From CAWHPS01 sp963831235 (GTDB lineage: Bacteria; Fibrobacterota; OXYB2-FULL-49-7; JAEUSG01), in contig CAWHPS010000027.1 of NCBI GenBank assembly GCA_963831235.1, positions 1 through 64,000 of the forward strand: DNA of 64,000 bases. Reading direction: 5' to 3'. The position numbers and the translations under genes are program-made. Position 1 is the stretch's first letter, and every line of letters starts with the position of its first letter. The notes beneath the pieces were generated by a model that saw only the letters and a list, made by a program, of their open reading frames with translations, did no database searches and was not told where the DNA came from. Positions 18,474-27,886 of this stretch are shown here, piece by piece.

Positions 18474-19424
18474 ATGCCAGCTGAAATGAGGACTGTTTTC
18501 ACACGTGAACTTATAGCCATGGCTGAGGCTGATGAACGCATTGTCCTCCTGGACGCTGATCTGATGCGAGCGCATGGCACCTTTCCTTTTCGTGATAAAT
18601 TCCCGCAGCGGACTTTCGACATGGGGGTGGCTGAAGCAGGCATGGTGAGCACGGCCGCCGGTCTTTCCTCAGAAGGTTTCATCCCTTTTGCCATGAGTTT
18701 CGCATGCTTTGCCTCGCGCCGCGCCTACAACCAGTTCTTTGTCTCCGCCAATTATGCGCGGCTGAATGTCAAACTTGTCGGCAGCGACCCGGGTATCTCC
18801 GCCCTGTTGAACGGAGGCCTCCATATGGCCTTCGAGGACATGGGTCTAATGCGGAACATCCCAGGCTGCGTGGTTTTCGAGCCCGCCGATGGCGTGTCAC
18901 TCCGGGCACTGATGCTTAAAAGCGCAGAGTACAAGGGCAGCACCTACATGCGGCTACACCGAAAGGCAGTGCCGGATATTTACGACGGGAATGAAACTTT
19001 TGAACTTGGCAGGGGTATGGAGCTTGTGGAAGGCGGTGATGTGAGCATCATCGCCGCGGGACCCATTATGATACCTAATGCCGTTGAAGCCGCCCGGATA
19101 CTGAGAAAGGACGGCATAAGCGCCGGAGTCATGGACATGCATACCATCAAGCCGCTGGATGAGCAACTGGTGCTGAAGACAGTCCGTAAGACCGGGGCTG
19201 TGCTGACGTGCGAAAACCACCAGATTGTCAATGGCTTGGGTTCGGCAGTGGCGGAATTGTTATCCGAACAATATCCATTGCCCATGAAGAGACTGGGAAT
19301 ACGTGATGAATTCGGGGTGGTGGGCGACCTGGAATTTCTGGTGGAAAGATTCGGCCTGAGCGCAAGGCACATTGTCATGGCGGCAAAGGAACTGCTGAAT
19401 TTCAAGAGCAAAGGAAGAGGGTAG
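18474..19424 (+). CDS. Transketolase, C-terminal (pyrimidine-binding) subunit
   Basis: This 316-residue partner of the preceding gene contains the pyrimidine-binding domain with the conserved catalytic glutamate in FDMGVAEAGMVSTAAGLS, followed by the transketolase C-terminal domain (VLTCENHQIVNGLGSAVAELL). It completes the active site of the split enzyme. It starts 4 bp after the N-subunit stop and ends directly before the second SDR (ATG 19426), so the genes are probably cotranscribed and coupled. Confidence 0.92.
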   Translation: MPAEMRTVFTRELIAMAEADERIVLLDADLMRAHGTFPFRDKFPQRTFDMGVAEAGMVSTAAGLSSEGFIPFAMSFACFASRRAYNQFFVSANYARLNVKLVGSDPGISALLNGGLHMAFEDMGLMRNIPGCVVFEPADGVSLRALMLKSAEYKGSTYMRLHRKAVPDIYDGNETFELGRGMELVEGGDVSIIAAGPIMIPNAVEAARILRKDGISAGVMDMHTIKPLDEQLVLKTVRKTGAVLTCENHQIVNGLGSAVAELLSEQYPLPMKRLGIRDEFGVVGDLEFLVERFGLSARHIVMAAKELLNFKSKGRG

Positions 19425-19425
19425 A

Positions 19426-20209
19426 ATGGAAAAATATTTGTTTGATCTGGATGGAAAAATCGCCGCAGTGAGCGGTGCTGCCTCCGGATTGGGACGGGCC
19501 ATGGCACTGGCGCTGGCAAAGGCCGGAGCGGAAGTGATCATAGCGGACCTTGACCAAGACCAATCCAGGGCGTCGATAGACGACATCATAAAAACCGGAC
19601 ACAAGCCATTGTTCTGCAAAGTTGATGTGACCAGACGGGTTGACATACAGTCCATGGTTGATTTCTCTGTTTCCGAATTCGGCAGGCTTGACATATTTGT
19701 CAACAGCGCGGGTGTTACCATCATGGGGAAACCGATGATCGACATGAGCGAGGACGACTGGGACCGCATCATCGACATTAATTTAAAAGGAACCTTCCTG
19801 AGCAACCAGACGGTTGCCAGGCAGATGATCAAACAGAAATCCGGACGCATCATCAATATTGCGTCCATGTCCTCGGTAATTGTCAACCGTAACCCTTATG
19901 GGTCCAGACGGGATCTATTGCGCTTCCAAGGCTGGGGTGGTCATGCTCACCAGGGCATTTGCCGCTGACCTGGCGAAACACAACATCACAGTCAATGCCA
20001 TCAGCCCCGGATTCATGCGCACAGCGATGGTTGATGAGGCCTGGAAAAATGACCCGCAGGGTTACGCGGCCAAAATGGACGCCGTTCCCATGGGAACACC
20101 AGGCGAGCCCAGCGATCTTGAAGGTCTGGTGGTCTATCTGGCCTCAGACAATTCACGATATATGACAGGCGCAAACCTGATTATCGACGGCGGCTACTCT
20201 GTATGGTGA
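19426..20209 (+). CDS. Second SDR dehydrogenase, broken by one frameshift
   Basis: Two frames together give a complete 260-residue SDR. The first carries the cofactor motif SGAASGLGRAM, VNSAG and NIASMSS; the second carries the catalytic IYCASKAG and the C-terminal YMTGANLIIDGGYSVW. They meet near 19888-19893 at a CCC run: removing one C restores VNRNLMGPDGIYCASK. The frameshift is either a recent mutation, which would remove the YxxxK active site, or a sequencing indel. It follows the transketolase C-subunit gene and is the last enzyme gene of the operon. By family it is a NAD(P)-dependent sugar, polyol or ketone reductase. Confidence 0.85.
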
Positions 20210-20260
20210 CAACGCAGGAATGAATCCTGTTTCATAAACGCCTAAGTAGTTACTATTTTT

Positions 20261-21118
20261 ATGCTCATGGGCGATAATATGCTAAATCTTCCGTTTGCGC
20301 CGGAATCCCTTAATATATCCTTTGTTCAGGCTGGTGGCTGTAGTAGTGGTATTGCCGACTGTCTTACTCACGAAAAGGCGCTGCCGTGGGCAGTTTATGC
20401 TCAGTCAGTTAAAGGCTGGTATGAAATCAGCGTCAACAATGGGCTTTTCCGGAAGACTGAACCTGGCGGAGCATTTCTGGTGCCCGCCAATAATCTGATG
20501 CGCATTGTCCACCGTACACAGAAAAATGAAATGGAAATCAACTGGATACATGTGCAGTGCACTGTTTACGATTCACTTGACCTGCTTTCCTTTTACCGTC
20601 TTCCGGTAATACTCTCCCCTGCAAAGGCGAAATTCATTGGTGGTCTGGTCCGCAAGGTCCGCGCATTGCAACAGGACAGTGCTCCGCAGAGCACCCCATG
20701 CCTGCTGAAGATGAAATCGCTTGCATTCGATATTATGGGCAAAATTTGCCAATGTGGCACCCCGATTGAATTTCATAAAGCAACCGCGATCGAACGATTG
20801 TTGCCCGTTATTCGCGCCATCGAGGAAAGGCCTGACAGGCCTTTGACCCTGGTGAATATGGCCAAGCTTATAGGTGTTTCGGTGCCGCGTCTGCATGTGA
20901 TGTTCAGGGAAATCTTCAGGCTTTCACCGCACAGATACCTGCTTGAAGCGCGCGTCAAGGCGGCCAGGATGAAACTGCTGGTGACTGACACAAGCATCCA
21001 GGACATCGCCTTTGCCACCGGTTTCGATGATCCCTACCACTTCAGTCGCGCATTCAAGAGATTGACGGGCCTCGCACCTTCGCTTTACCGCGAACAGCGG
21101 ACGTTTCAAGGTGCATAA
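20261..21118 (+). CDS. AraC-family transcriptional regulator
   Basis: This 285-residue regulator has an N-terminal cupin-like sensing domain (GGAFLVPANNLMRIVH) and a C-terminal pair of helix-turn-helix motifs of the AraC/XylS type (LTLVNMAKLIGVSVPRLHVM; then SIQDIAFATGFDDPYHFSRAFKRLTGLAPSLYR). ATG 20261, 20267 and 20279 are all possible starts. It lies 51 bp after the second SDR on the same strand and closes the locus. Sugar-responsive AraC regulators usually activate adjacent catabolic operons, so it probably senses the sugar-type substrate while the IclR protein senses a downstream product. Confidence 0.9.
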   Translation: MLMGDNMLNLPFAPESLNISFVQAGGCSSGIADCLTHEKALPWAVYAQSVKGWYEISVNNGLFRKTEPGGAFLVPANNLMRIVHRTQKNEMEINWIHVQCTVYDSLDLLSFYRLPVILSPAKAKFIGGLVRKVRALQQDSAPQSTPCLLKMKSLAFDIMGKICQCGTPIEFHKATAIERLLPVIRAIEERPDRPLTLVNMAKLIGVSVPRLHVMFREIFRLSPHRYLLEARVKAARMKLLVTDTSIQDIAFATGFDDPYHFSRAFKRLTGLAPSLYREQRTFQGA

Positions 21119-21130
21119 GAAAATAATCCG

Positions 21131-21955
21131 CTAGAATTTGACCAAAGCCTGTACTCCGTCAGTTTCGCCGACCATGGGTCGTATGGATAAAGAGGATTCT
21201 CTTTTATCTCTATGCAATGCAGGGATCGCATAGCCGATAAGGCTGCCCACTGCCGCGCCCACGAGAATATCTGTTGGGAAATGATTTCCCGATGTGTATC
21301 TCAGTATACCGGTTGCAGTCGCTACTCCCAAACTTGCCCCCCAGACAAAAGGTTTGAGTTTTGACGTCGGGTACATTTCTGAAAACTCGGTTGAAAGCAA
21401 AACAGCGGAACAGAATACCACAGATGTATGACCTGAATAAAAAGAGCTGATCCCATTGGTCCCGCTTCCAAGTTTCTGATCCATATTAAGCTGCGTTCCG
21501 TATTCAAAAGGGCGTGCCCTTTTAACCGAAGCCTTGGCAATTTGGGTAAGTGTTCCGTTAATTGACAAAGCCTCACTGTATATTGCCGCAAATGTGACAA
21601 GAGACGACCATTCACCGTGCCTTAGCATGGGCACTGCCAGGATAAACGGAGCATACCGGCTTATCGTAAGTCCAATGTCGCTTAAATTTGATTGGGATGG
21701 AGAAAAATTATTAATCGCCGCTGCATCAAGAAAATTAAGCGAGCTGTTTTGTAATGCATTTATGTTTGATGGGCCGGGGGCTTTCATCTGGTTTTGTAGG
21801 TAATTTGCCGGGACATTTAGAAGGAGCGCCAGGCCTCCAAGCGGAAGATCCGTTTTCAGACTCAATGAATAAGGGAAATAAGGTGATTCAGAGGCGAATG
21901 TTGATGTGAGGAACAAAAATAGAAACGAAATCGGCAGGAGTTTTAATTTTCTCAT
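21131..21955 (-). CDS. PAP2-family phosphatase, exported
   Basis: This 274-residue protein begins with a signal peptide (LLPISFLFLFLTSTFASES). All three PAP2 motifs are present: KASVKRARP (K-x6-RP), YSGHTS, and RYTSGNHFPTD (R-x5-H-x3-D). Family members remove phosphate from lipids such as phosphatidic acid or undecaprenyl pyrophosphate at the membrane or in the periplasm. It is convergent with the AraC gene (13 bp gap) and stands alone. Membrane helices are weak, so it may be periplasmic or outer-membrane associated, as in LpxE/PgpB-like relatives with barrels. Confidence 0.85.
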   Translation of the reverse strand: MRKLKLLPISFLFLFLTSTFASESPYFPYSLSLKTDLPLGGLALLLNVPANYLQNQMKAPGPSNINALQNSSLNFLDAAAINNFSPSQSNLSDIGLTISRYAPFILAVPMLRHGEWSSLVTFAAIYSEALSINGTLTQIAKASVKRARPFEYGTQLNMDQKLGSGTNGISSFYSGHTSVVFCSAVLLSTEFSEMYPTSKLKPFVWGASLGVATATGILRYTSGNHFPTDILVGAAVGSLIGYAIPALHRDKRESSLSIRPMVGETDGVQALVKF

Positions 21956-22126
21956 AATAATAGCCGGTTTTAAAAAATACCGGTCCTTTTGAATTTGAAG
22001 GAAATGAAATTTGATTACCCTTTAAATGTAGGAAAAAACTTCAGGGAAAGCAAGCTATAAAAAAATGCCTTGTGAGACTTAATTTATAAGGGTTAATACA
22101 AATGGATTAACATTATGATAATAATA

Positions 22127-24112
22127 TCATGGCAGGCAAAAAAAGAATGTTGCACCATTGTTTTTTTCGCTTTGCGCCCAGATGGTGCCACCGTGTTTTT
22201 CAACGATCCTTTTTGCAATCGCAAGCCCGATTCCGGAGCCTTTGAATTCCTGCTGTGAATGAAGCCTATGATATGGCTTAAAAAGTTTATCAGCATCAGC
22301 CATGTCAAAACCAACGCCATTGTCTTTTATATAATAATCGCGTCCTCTATCAGAGTCCTTTGCGCCAAATTCTATGAGAGCAACATTTTTGCCTGATGTA
22401 AATTTATAAGCATTTCGCAGGAGGTTTTCCAAAAGTATCCGTATAAAACCAGGATCTGCGTTAACAACAATACCGGGTTGAATGGAAAATACAACTTCAC
22501 GATGAGGGTTTGAGGTCTTTAGTTCTTCGGCAAAGATATTGGTGATGCAGCTTATATCAACGCTCTCCTTTTTCATTTCTTGCCGGGAGATTGAAGAAAG
22601 CGTCAGTAAATCGGTTATCACCTGGGACATACGATTAGCTGATTTTGAAATGTATGAAAGAGCAGTCCTGGAATCCGGATCAAGTTTCTGACCTGCTTCC
22701 ATTGATAATATCTCCGCACAGGTGATTATAGCATTCAAGGGGTTGCGCAAATCGTGTGAGATTGAATATGAAAACGCCTTAAGTTCATTATTTGCGGCCA
22801 TGAGCTCCTCAGTGCGATTGGTAAGAAATCTGTTAAGGCTCTCAATTCGCTGTCTATCAATAGCCTTGGTGGTGATATCGCTCGTAGCCCAGAGTACACC
22901 GATCTGCCGTCCGTTATCATCCTTAACCTTGCTTACTGTTGAATGGACGATAATCTCACTTCCATTGCCTTTGATATGTATGTTTTCTCCCGACCAGACG
23001 CCCTTCTCCTGAAAATCGCTAAGGGCTTTATCCTTGTCGTTTTCATTCTCCCATTTTTCAATGAATAATTCATTCAAATGTCTTCCAACAGCCTGTCCAG
23101 GATCCATTTCGTATTGATTGCCTGCCGCGATATTTATATACAGTATATGCTGATTATTGCCAACAAGAATAATGGCCTCTCCGATTTGCGCAAGCGCCCT
23201 GGTCTGGATTAATACCCTCTCCCCCATGGCTTTGCGTTCGGTAATATCCTGTGTTGTGCCGAGGATACGAAACGGTTTTTCAAAATCTTTCGAGGCCAGG
23301 ATTTTAGTTTGTACAAGAACTGTTCTAACTGCTCCTCCAGGTCGAATGATGCGGAATTCGAAGGTACTGCTTTTTTGCGAGGTTGAGACATCATTTATGG
23401 TCGCAAGTACTGATTTCCTGTCATCAGGATGAACAAGTTCAATAAATGACTCAGTGGTGGGTTTAAAGGTTTTAGAATCAACCCCATAAATGCGATACAG
23501 TTCATTCGACCATTTCAATAGACCGGTCTTGAAATTCCATTCAAAGCTTCCGGTTTGTGTTATCCGTTGCGCTTGAGACAGGTTGTACTCGCTGTCTTTT
23601 AAAGCCTCTTCAACATTTTTATTTATGCTGATATCCTGCATGACGATTACCATGCATGGGATGGAATCGATCCTTATAATTGAAGCGCTGAATCCAACGG
23701 GAATACGTCTGCCGTCTTTAGTTTGAATCTCGGTTTCACTGCGAAGCCCCCTGCCCGGATTCATTTGGCTGACATTAAACAGAAATTCACTTTTACGCTC
23801 TTTGGGAAAAATGGCTCCGGCCTTCAATTCCAGGAACTCTTCCTGGGTATAGCCCGTCAGAGTTTGTGCTGTGGGGTTGGATTCAACATAAGTACCTTTT
23901 TGAAAATCAATGACCATTATCGCGTCATTGCTTTGTTCAAAAATACTTCGGTATTTTATTTCTCTATTGTGTAAATCGGCTTCTGCTTTATTGAATTCAG
24001 TACTAATTGATGCGGTTTCTTGCCTTTTTTCAGAAGTGCTAACAGCTGCTTTTTTGTTTTCATCAACCATTAAAATCTCTTGGGCCAAATTCATTCTAAT
24101 CACTTTGAGCAT
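22127..24112 (-). CDS. Cytoplasmic PAS-domain sensor histidine kinase
   Basis: This 661-residue kinase has three PAS domains (about 52-165, 175-290 with the VHPDD motif of PAS_3, and 300-420), a HisKA domain with the phospho-acceptor His453 in SYSISHDLRNPLNAI, and a HATPase domain (about 535-661) with ENLLRNAYKF, IKDNGVGFDMA and FKGSGIGLAIAKRIVEKH. No membrane segment, so it should sense an internal signal such as redox state, oxygen or a small molecule. No response regulator lies next to it (orphan kinase). The C-terminal region closely resembles the kinase remnant at 522-977. Confidence 0.92.
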   Translation of the reverse strand: MLKVIRMNLAQEILMVDENKKAAVSTSEKRQETASISTEFNKAEADLHNREIKYRSIFEQSNDAIMVIDFQKGTYVESNPTAQTLTGYTQEEFLELKAGAIFPKERKSEFLFNVSQMNPGRGLRSETEIQTKDGRRIPVGFSASIIRIDSIPCMVIVMQDISINKNVEEALKDSEYNLSQAQRITQTGSFEWNFKTGLLKWSNELYRIYGVDSKTFKPTTESFIELVHPDDRKSVLATINDVSTSQKSSTFEFRIIRPGGAVRTVLVQTKILASKDFEKPFRILGTTQDITERKAMGERVLIQTRALAQIGEAIILVGNNQHILYINIAAGNQYEMDPGQAVGRHLNELFIEKWENENDKDKALSDFQEKGVWSGENIHIKGNGSEIIVHSTVSKVKDDNGRQIGVLWATSDITTKAIDRQRIESLNRFLTNRTEELMAANNELKAFSYSISHDLRNPLNAIITCAEILSMEAGQKLDPDSRTALSYISKSANRMSQVITDLLTLSSISRQEMKKESVDISCITNIFAEELKTSNPHREVVFSIQPGIVVNADPGFIRILLENLLRNAYKFTSGKNVALIEFGAKDSDRGRDYYIKDNGVGFDMADADKLFKPYHRLHSQQEFKGSGIGLAIAKRIVEKHGGTIWAQSEKNNGATFFFCLP

Positions 24113-24549
24113 TTGTAAAGCACATTAATTTAACTTTAATCATGTCTTGTGTCAAGGCATATTTACGCTCCGGTCAATTACGCCAATCAAGCTTTCATTA
24201 AATTTTATTTACGCAAGATGCAAAGCAAGAACAGTACCAGCCAGGTTCTCTTTTTCGTAAATGGAAAATGTATCGGAGCTAAATCCTCTTAATTAAGATT
24301 TAAGATCAATCATTATAAAGACATTTTCCAAGCTTTTGTCAATGAAAATGGAAAAATTAAATTGCAACCAAACCGATGGCATGAATATTGCAAAAGACAA
24401 TAATTAAGATTTGTTATTAGTTTCAAAAAGGTTTTCTTAATGCAGGTTTGCAATTTAAACTAAAAAAGAGCCTTAAGAATTCGTGGAATGCATTACATGA
24501 TGTCTCAAAAATGGAAAACCATTATCAAAAACATAAAGGAAATTGAAAT
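24113..24549. other. Intergenic region upstream of an outer-membrane protein gene
   Basis: An AT-rich 437-bp gap between divergent genes. It holds a good sigma-54-type promoter (24377-24392) and, about 55-115 bp upstream of it, a 9-bp inverted repeat GGAAAATGT (24263-24271) / ACATTTTCC (24321-24329) that could be an enhancer or activator site. I see no gene. Confidence 0.5.
24377..24392 (+). promoter_or_regulatory. Sigma-54-type promoter upstream of the outer-membrane protein gene
   Basis: TGGCATGAATATTGCA matches the -24/-12 consensus (TGGCA, 6-base gap, TTGCA; GG and GC at the right spacing) on the coding strand, about 158 bp before ATG 24550. Confidence 0.55.
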
Positions 24550-25107
24550 ATGAAAAAATTATTGATTTTGCTTTTTATTTTCCTTAACGGTTTTATAATA
24601 CAGGCAATGGATTCAACCGAGACAGGGGTTTCAACATCACCATTGGCGATTTACAGCGGAGGTATCAGTATAGGTGCACTTGCCCCGCTCAACACTGAAC
24701 TCAAAAACGAATCCAGTGGGTTTTTCGAACTCGCTTTTATTAATGATATATATATCACCAGTTGTGTACATCTATTTATTAATGCTGATTGGCATGCTCC
24801 AGGGGCTAATTTTGGCGCTAATGCGGGCGCGAATTGGATGTTTTCCAAGTCTTCTTTCAGACCTTTTATAGGGCTTGGAATTGGCGCAAGGTACTTTGAT
24901 AAAATCGGAAATACCTTCGGGGAAAACTTTGGCCCGGAAGGAACTATACACGCAGGCTTTCTTCTTGAAGTTACAGAGGCCATACAGTTCCAGGTACAAG
25001 TCCCATATTATCTGACACTAAACAATGCCAAAGATCAGGAGCTTGGAGTTGAGATAGGACTTTTGTTTTCAAAACCATATAGACATACTAAGAAGCTTAA
25101 CTACTAA
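24550..25107 (+). CDS. Small outer-membrane beta-barrel protein
   Basis: A 185-residue protein with a signal peptide (KKLLILLFIFLNGFIIQA) followed by amphipathic beta strands with regular glycines (GANFGANAGANWMF; FRPFIGLGIGARYF; GPEGTIHAGFLLEVTEAIQFQVQVPYYL). This fits the OmpA/OmpW-type small barrel (OMP_b-brl). AAAGGAAATTGAA precedes ATG 24550. The gene probably responds to a sigma-54 activator, judging by the upstream promoter. It is followed by a long inverted repeat. No specific function can be named. Confidence 0.65.
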   Translation: MKKLLILLFIFLNGFIIQAMDSTETGVSTSPLAIYSGGISIGALAPLNTELKNESSGFFELAFINDIYITSCVHLFINADWHAPGANFGANAGANWMFSKSSFRPFIGLGIGARYFDKIGNTFGENFGPEGTIHAGFLLEVTEAIQFQVQVPYYLTLNNAKDQELGVEIGLLFSKPYRHTKKLNY

Positions 25108-25116
25108 ATAAAAATA

Positions 25117-25248
25117 GTTAAGAGTTAATAGTTGAGAGTTAAAAGGTCAAAACTTTATAAAAAAATGATAAAACAATTTTGCAGTCTAAGGAAAATAAGA
25201 ATGCCTTTTCCACTTTTAACTCTCAACTATTAACTATTAACTCTTAAC
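25117..25248. repeat. Long inverted repeat, MITE- or terminator-like
   Basis: The left arm 25117-25145 begins GTTAAGAGTTAATAG and ends GAGAGTTAAAAG; the right arm 25213-25248 is its reverse complement with one extra 7-base TTAATAG unit. The arms are about 29 bp with a 67-base AT-rich interior. It fills most of the gap between the barrel gene and the next gene, ending 19 bp before its start. This could be a small non-autonomous mobile element or a strong transcriptional hairpin. Confidence 0.7.
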
Positions 25249-25267
25249 TCAACTTAAGGAGTGAGGA

Positions 25268-25816
25268 ATGAAAAACCTGCCTTTATTTTATATGATTCTC
25301 GTATTTGGCTTTCAATTGGCAAACGCCGACTCTACCACAACGCAAAACAAGAATATAACCATCCTTACCGGAAAAATATCGTCGGACGGAAAATCCGAGG
25401 TGCTGGAACGCTTGCTTGAGGAATGCATAACCTCATTACCCAAAGCTACGGAACTTGAACCCGTAATATCTTCTGATGCGAAATTCATGAAGGAAATAAA
25501 TGGCAATCCCTCGCGTAATGAGTTTATGAAAACATTCATGGCTGTGATTGAAATCAACTACATGGTTTACCAGAAGGTGCTTTTTATTGTGACCACAAAC
25601 ACCGTCCCTGTACACGAACCTATGATGAAGGAGATGGAAAAAAATATACAGGAAACTAAAAGGTTCGAATCAAGTTCAAGCAATGGTGACATGTATGCAG
25701 GCAGGTCTCTCAGGGAGTATTTCTTTTCAACAGCCGAAGGTGCTGCCGGTGATGTGCGAAAAAAGGCCGAAGCCTGGCTTAAACAGCAATCAGCAATAAT
25801 CTGTAAACATAAATAG
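25268..25816 (+). CDS. Exported protein of unknown function, lpoB-linked
   Basis: This 182-residue protein has a signal peptide (PLFYMILVFGFQLANA) and then a helix-rich, charged region with no domain I recognise (EVLERLLEECITSLPKATELE; NYMVYQKVLFIVTTNTVPVHEP). AAGGAGTGAGG precedes ATG 25268. It lies 13 bp before an LpoB-like lipoprotein gene and is probably cotranscribed with it and the COG3014-like gene, which suggests a cell-envelope role. No function is claimed. Confidence 0.6.
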   Translation: MKNLPLFYMILVFGFQLANADSTTTQNKNITILTGKISSDGKSEVLERLLEECITSLPKATELEPVISSDAKFMKEINGNPSRNEFMKTFMAVIEINYMVYQKVLFIVTTNTVPVHEPMMKEMEKNIQETKRFESSSSNGDMYAGRSLREYFFSTAEGAAGDVRKKAEAWLKQQSAIICKHK

Positions 25817-25829
25817 AAGGAGGGGTCTT

Positions 25830-26432
25830 ATGCGGTACACAACAATCTTATCGAGTCTTGCATCTGTGCTTTTATTCGGTCTCTTAACCGGATGCTCAAC
25901 CAAGGTGTCAAGGGTTTCCACGGAATCAACAATCGATCTTACCGGGCGCTGGAACGACACGGATTCAAGGCTCGTGGCAGAGGAAATGATCAAGGACTGC
26001 CTGTCTCAACGCTGGCTCTATAAATGGGACCAAATGGCTAAACGTCCTACTGTGATTGTGGGTAAGGTCACAAATATGAGCCATGAACATATCAATACCG
26101 AGACTTTTTCAAAAGACCTTGAACGTGCACTCTTGAATTCCGCCCGCGTTGATTTTGTTGCCACAAAAGGCGAAAGGGAGCAGCTTCGTGAAGAAAAGAA
26201 TGATCAGCAGGAAAACGCTTCAGCAAAAACAGGAAAGTCTTTGCACGAGGAAACAGGTGCTGATCTTATGTTAATTGGTTCCATAAACACAATTGTGGAC
26301 CAGGAAGGCAGAAAAGCCGTGATTTTCTATCAGACCAACATGGAACTTGTTGACATTGAATCCAACCAGAAGGTCTGGATTGGCCAAAAGAAAATAAAAA
26401 AGTATGTCGAGCGCGCCACGGTCAGCTATTAA
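25830..26432 (+). CDS. lpoB: LpoB-like penicillin-binding-protein activator lipoprotein
   Basis: A 200-residue lipoprotein: signal sequence LASVLLFGLLTGCS with a lipobox cysteine (LTGC). The mature part has LTGRWNDTDSRLVAEEMIKDCL and RPTVIVGKVTNMSHEHINTETFSKDLERALLNSARVDFV, then GADLMLIGSINTIVDQEGRKAVIFYQTNMELVDIESN.KVWIGQKKIKK, which is the LpoB/TolB-N-like fold pattern. In enterobacteria LpoB in the outer membrane activates the peptidoglycan synthase PBP1B. GAAGGAGGGG precedes ATG 25830. It sits with a COG3014-like gene, a pairing also seen in other Gram-negatives. Confidence 0.85.
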   Translation: MRYTTILSSLASVLLFGLLTGCSTKVSRVSTESTIDLTGRWNDTDSRLVAEEMIKDCLSQRWLYKWDQMAKRPTVIVGKVTNMSHEHINTETFSKDLERALLNSARVDFVATKGEREQLREEKNDQQENASAKTGKSLHEETGADLMLIGSINTIVDQEGRKAVIFYQTNMELVDIESNQKVWIGQKKIKKYVERATVSY

Positions 26433-27886
26433 TGCCGTTCGGAAGGATTCGGGCACCCTTCATTCTTTGTTGCTCGCGATTATATTGTTAGGGTTTTTAT
26501 TAAACTTGTCGTGCACCCCCAAGAGTGTGCTTCGGTTGGAGGCGTTTGACAGGGTCACTGAGAAGGGTGATTTCTTAAACGCCGCCCTTGATATAAAAAA
26601 GAAACCTGACATATACGGCAATAACAGCATTTTCCTTTACTATATGGATATCGGACTCTTGTATCACTATGCAGGTGTCAAAGATTCCAGTACGACTTAT
26701 CTTTTAAAGGCATCCGACATCTATGATGAGCTTTTTACCCGCTCTGCTACAAATGAAGCAGCCTCGCTTTTGATCAACGACAATGTCCGCCCATACCGCA
26801 GCAAACCTTATGAACTCGTTCTCCTTCACCAGGCCAGCGAGCTGAACTATCTTTCCCAAAATGAACCTGACGAAGCCCTTGTTGAAGCACGGAAAACCCA
26901 ACTATTGTTCAATGAGTGGGAACGCAAGAATGCCGAAGATAATCACTATTTCACGGACCCGATGTTCCATTATATCACCTCAATCGTCTATGATGGCCGC
27001 GGCGCAACGGATGATGCCATGATATCGCTGTTCGACGCAGTAAAGGCCTTCAAACGAGGAGCCTGTGCCAATGCCTTCGGGGCTTGGGGATTATGCATAT
27101 TACATGCTAAAGAAAAACAACCGTGAAGCTGATGTCAAAATGCTCAGAATAGAGCCTGTTGTTCCTGAAGGTCAGGTAAAAGGACTTGCTAGTGGAGAAT
27201 CCGAAATCGTTGTGGTTGGATATGCTGGCAAGGGGCCGGCGCTTGTGGAGGAAACATGGTGGGGGGATTGGATCATGGGCGGCCTTTTGGTTTTGCACCA
27301 CACCGGCGACAGGGGTGAGGATGAGACACTTGCACTTCCCGCACCCATGATTCCTGAAGGGGGCGGGCGAGGCGGAAAGACCAGGGCCGGCACATCGGTG
27401 TTTATTAAAATAGCACTGCCCAAGCTTAGAACTTATTCCTCGCGAACAGCATATTTTACTGTTCAGGGTTCGCATATTGCATCTGCGACATCAATGACCA
27501 TAAACAATTTTGATCTTCAAGCAGCCAAACAGCTTGAGGATTCGAAAACAGCTACCATAACACGCACAGTAATACGCACCGTGATTCGTACAATTTCCGC
27601 TCAGGAACTGAAAAAGAATATGGAAACCGGATCACCCATAGGAAATCTTCTTCTGAACATAGGAACAGATGTGCTTTCAAGCCAGCTTGAAAAAGCTGAC
27701 ACCCGATCATGTTTCTTTATCCCAAAGACAGTCCAGATTGCCCGAATCCCGGTTGTTCCCGGCACCTATTCTGTGACGGTCTCGGCTTGTGCATTATCGG
27801 GCGAAGTGCTTAATCAAAAAACATTCAGCAATATCACTGTGAGGCCTCACCAGAAACAATTTCTACTATATAGTTCGTTCAATTAA
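26404..27886 (+). CDS. COG3014-like lipoprotein, broken by one frameshift
   Basis: Two frames give one protein of about 493 residues. The first frame has a lipobox (GFLLNLSC) and TPR-like helices (YYMDIGLLYHYAGVKDSSTTYLLKASDIYDELF). The second continues with PVPMPSGLGDYAYYMLKKNNREAD and a beta-rich C-terminal half (SEIVVVGYAGKGPALVEETWW; PGTYSVTVSACALSGEVLNQKTF). They meet near 27047 at an AAA run; dropping one A gives AVKAFNEEPVPMPSGLGDYAYYML. It overlaps the lpoB-like gene by 29 bp. The layout matches the uncharacterised COG3014 family found beside lpoB. The function is unknown, but an envelope role is likely. Confidence 0.75.

Noticed and set aside
7216..21118. Calling the locus a sulfoquinovose or apiose pathway
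   Set aside because: Only transketolase, SDR, mutarotase-like and Fe-ADH genes fit. The diagnostic isomerase, kinase, glycosidase and transporter are missing, so this is left as a hypothesis.
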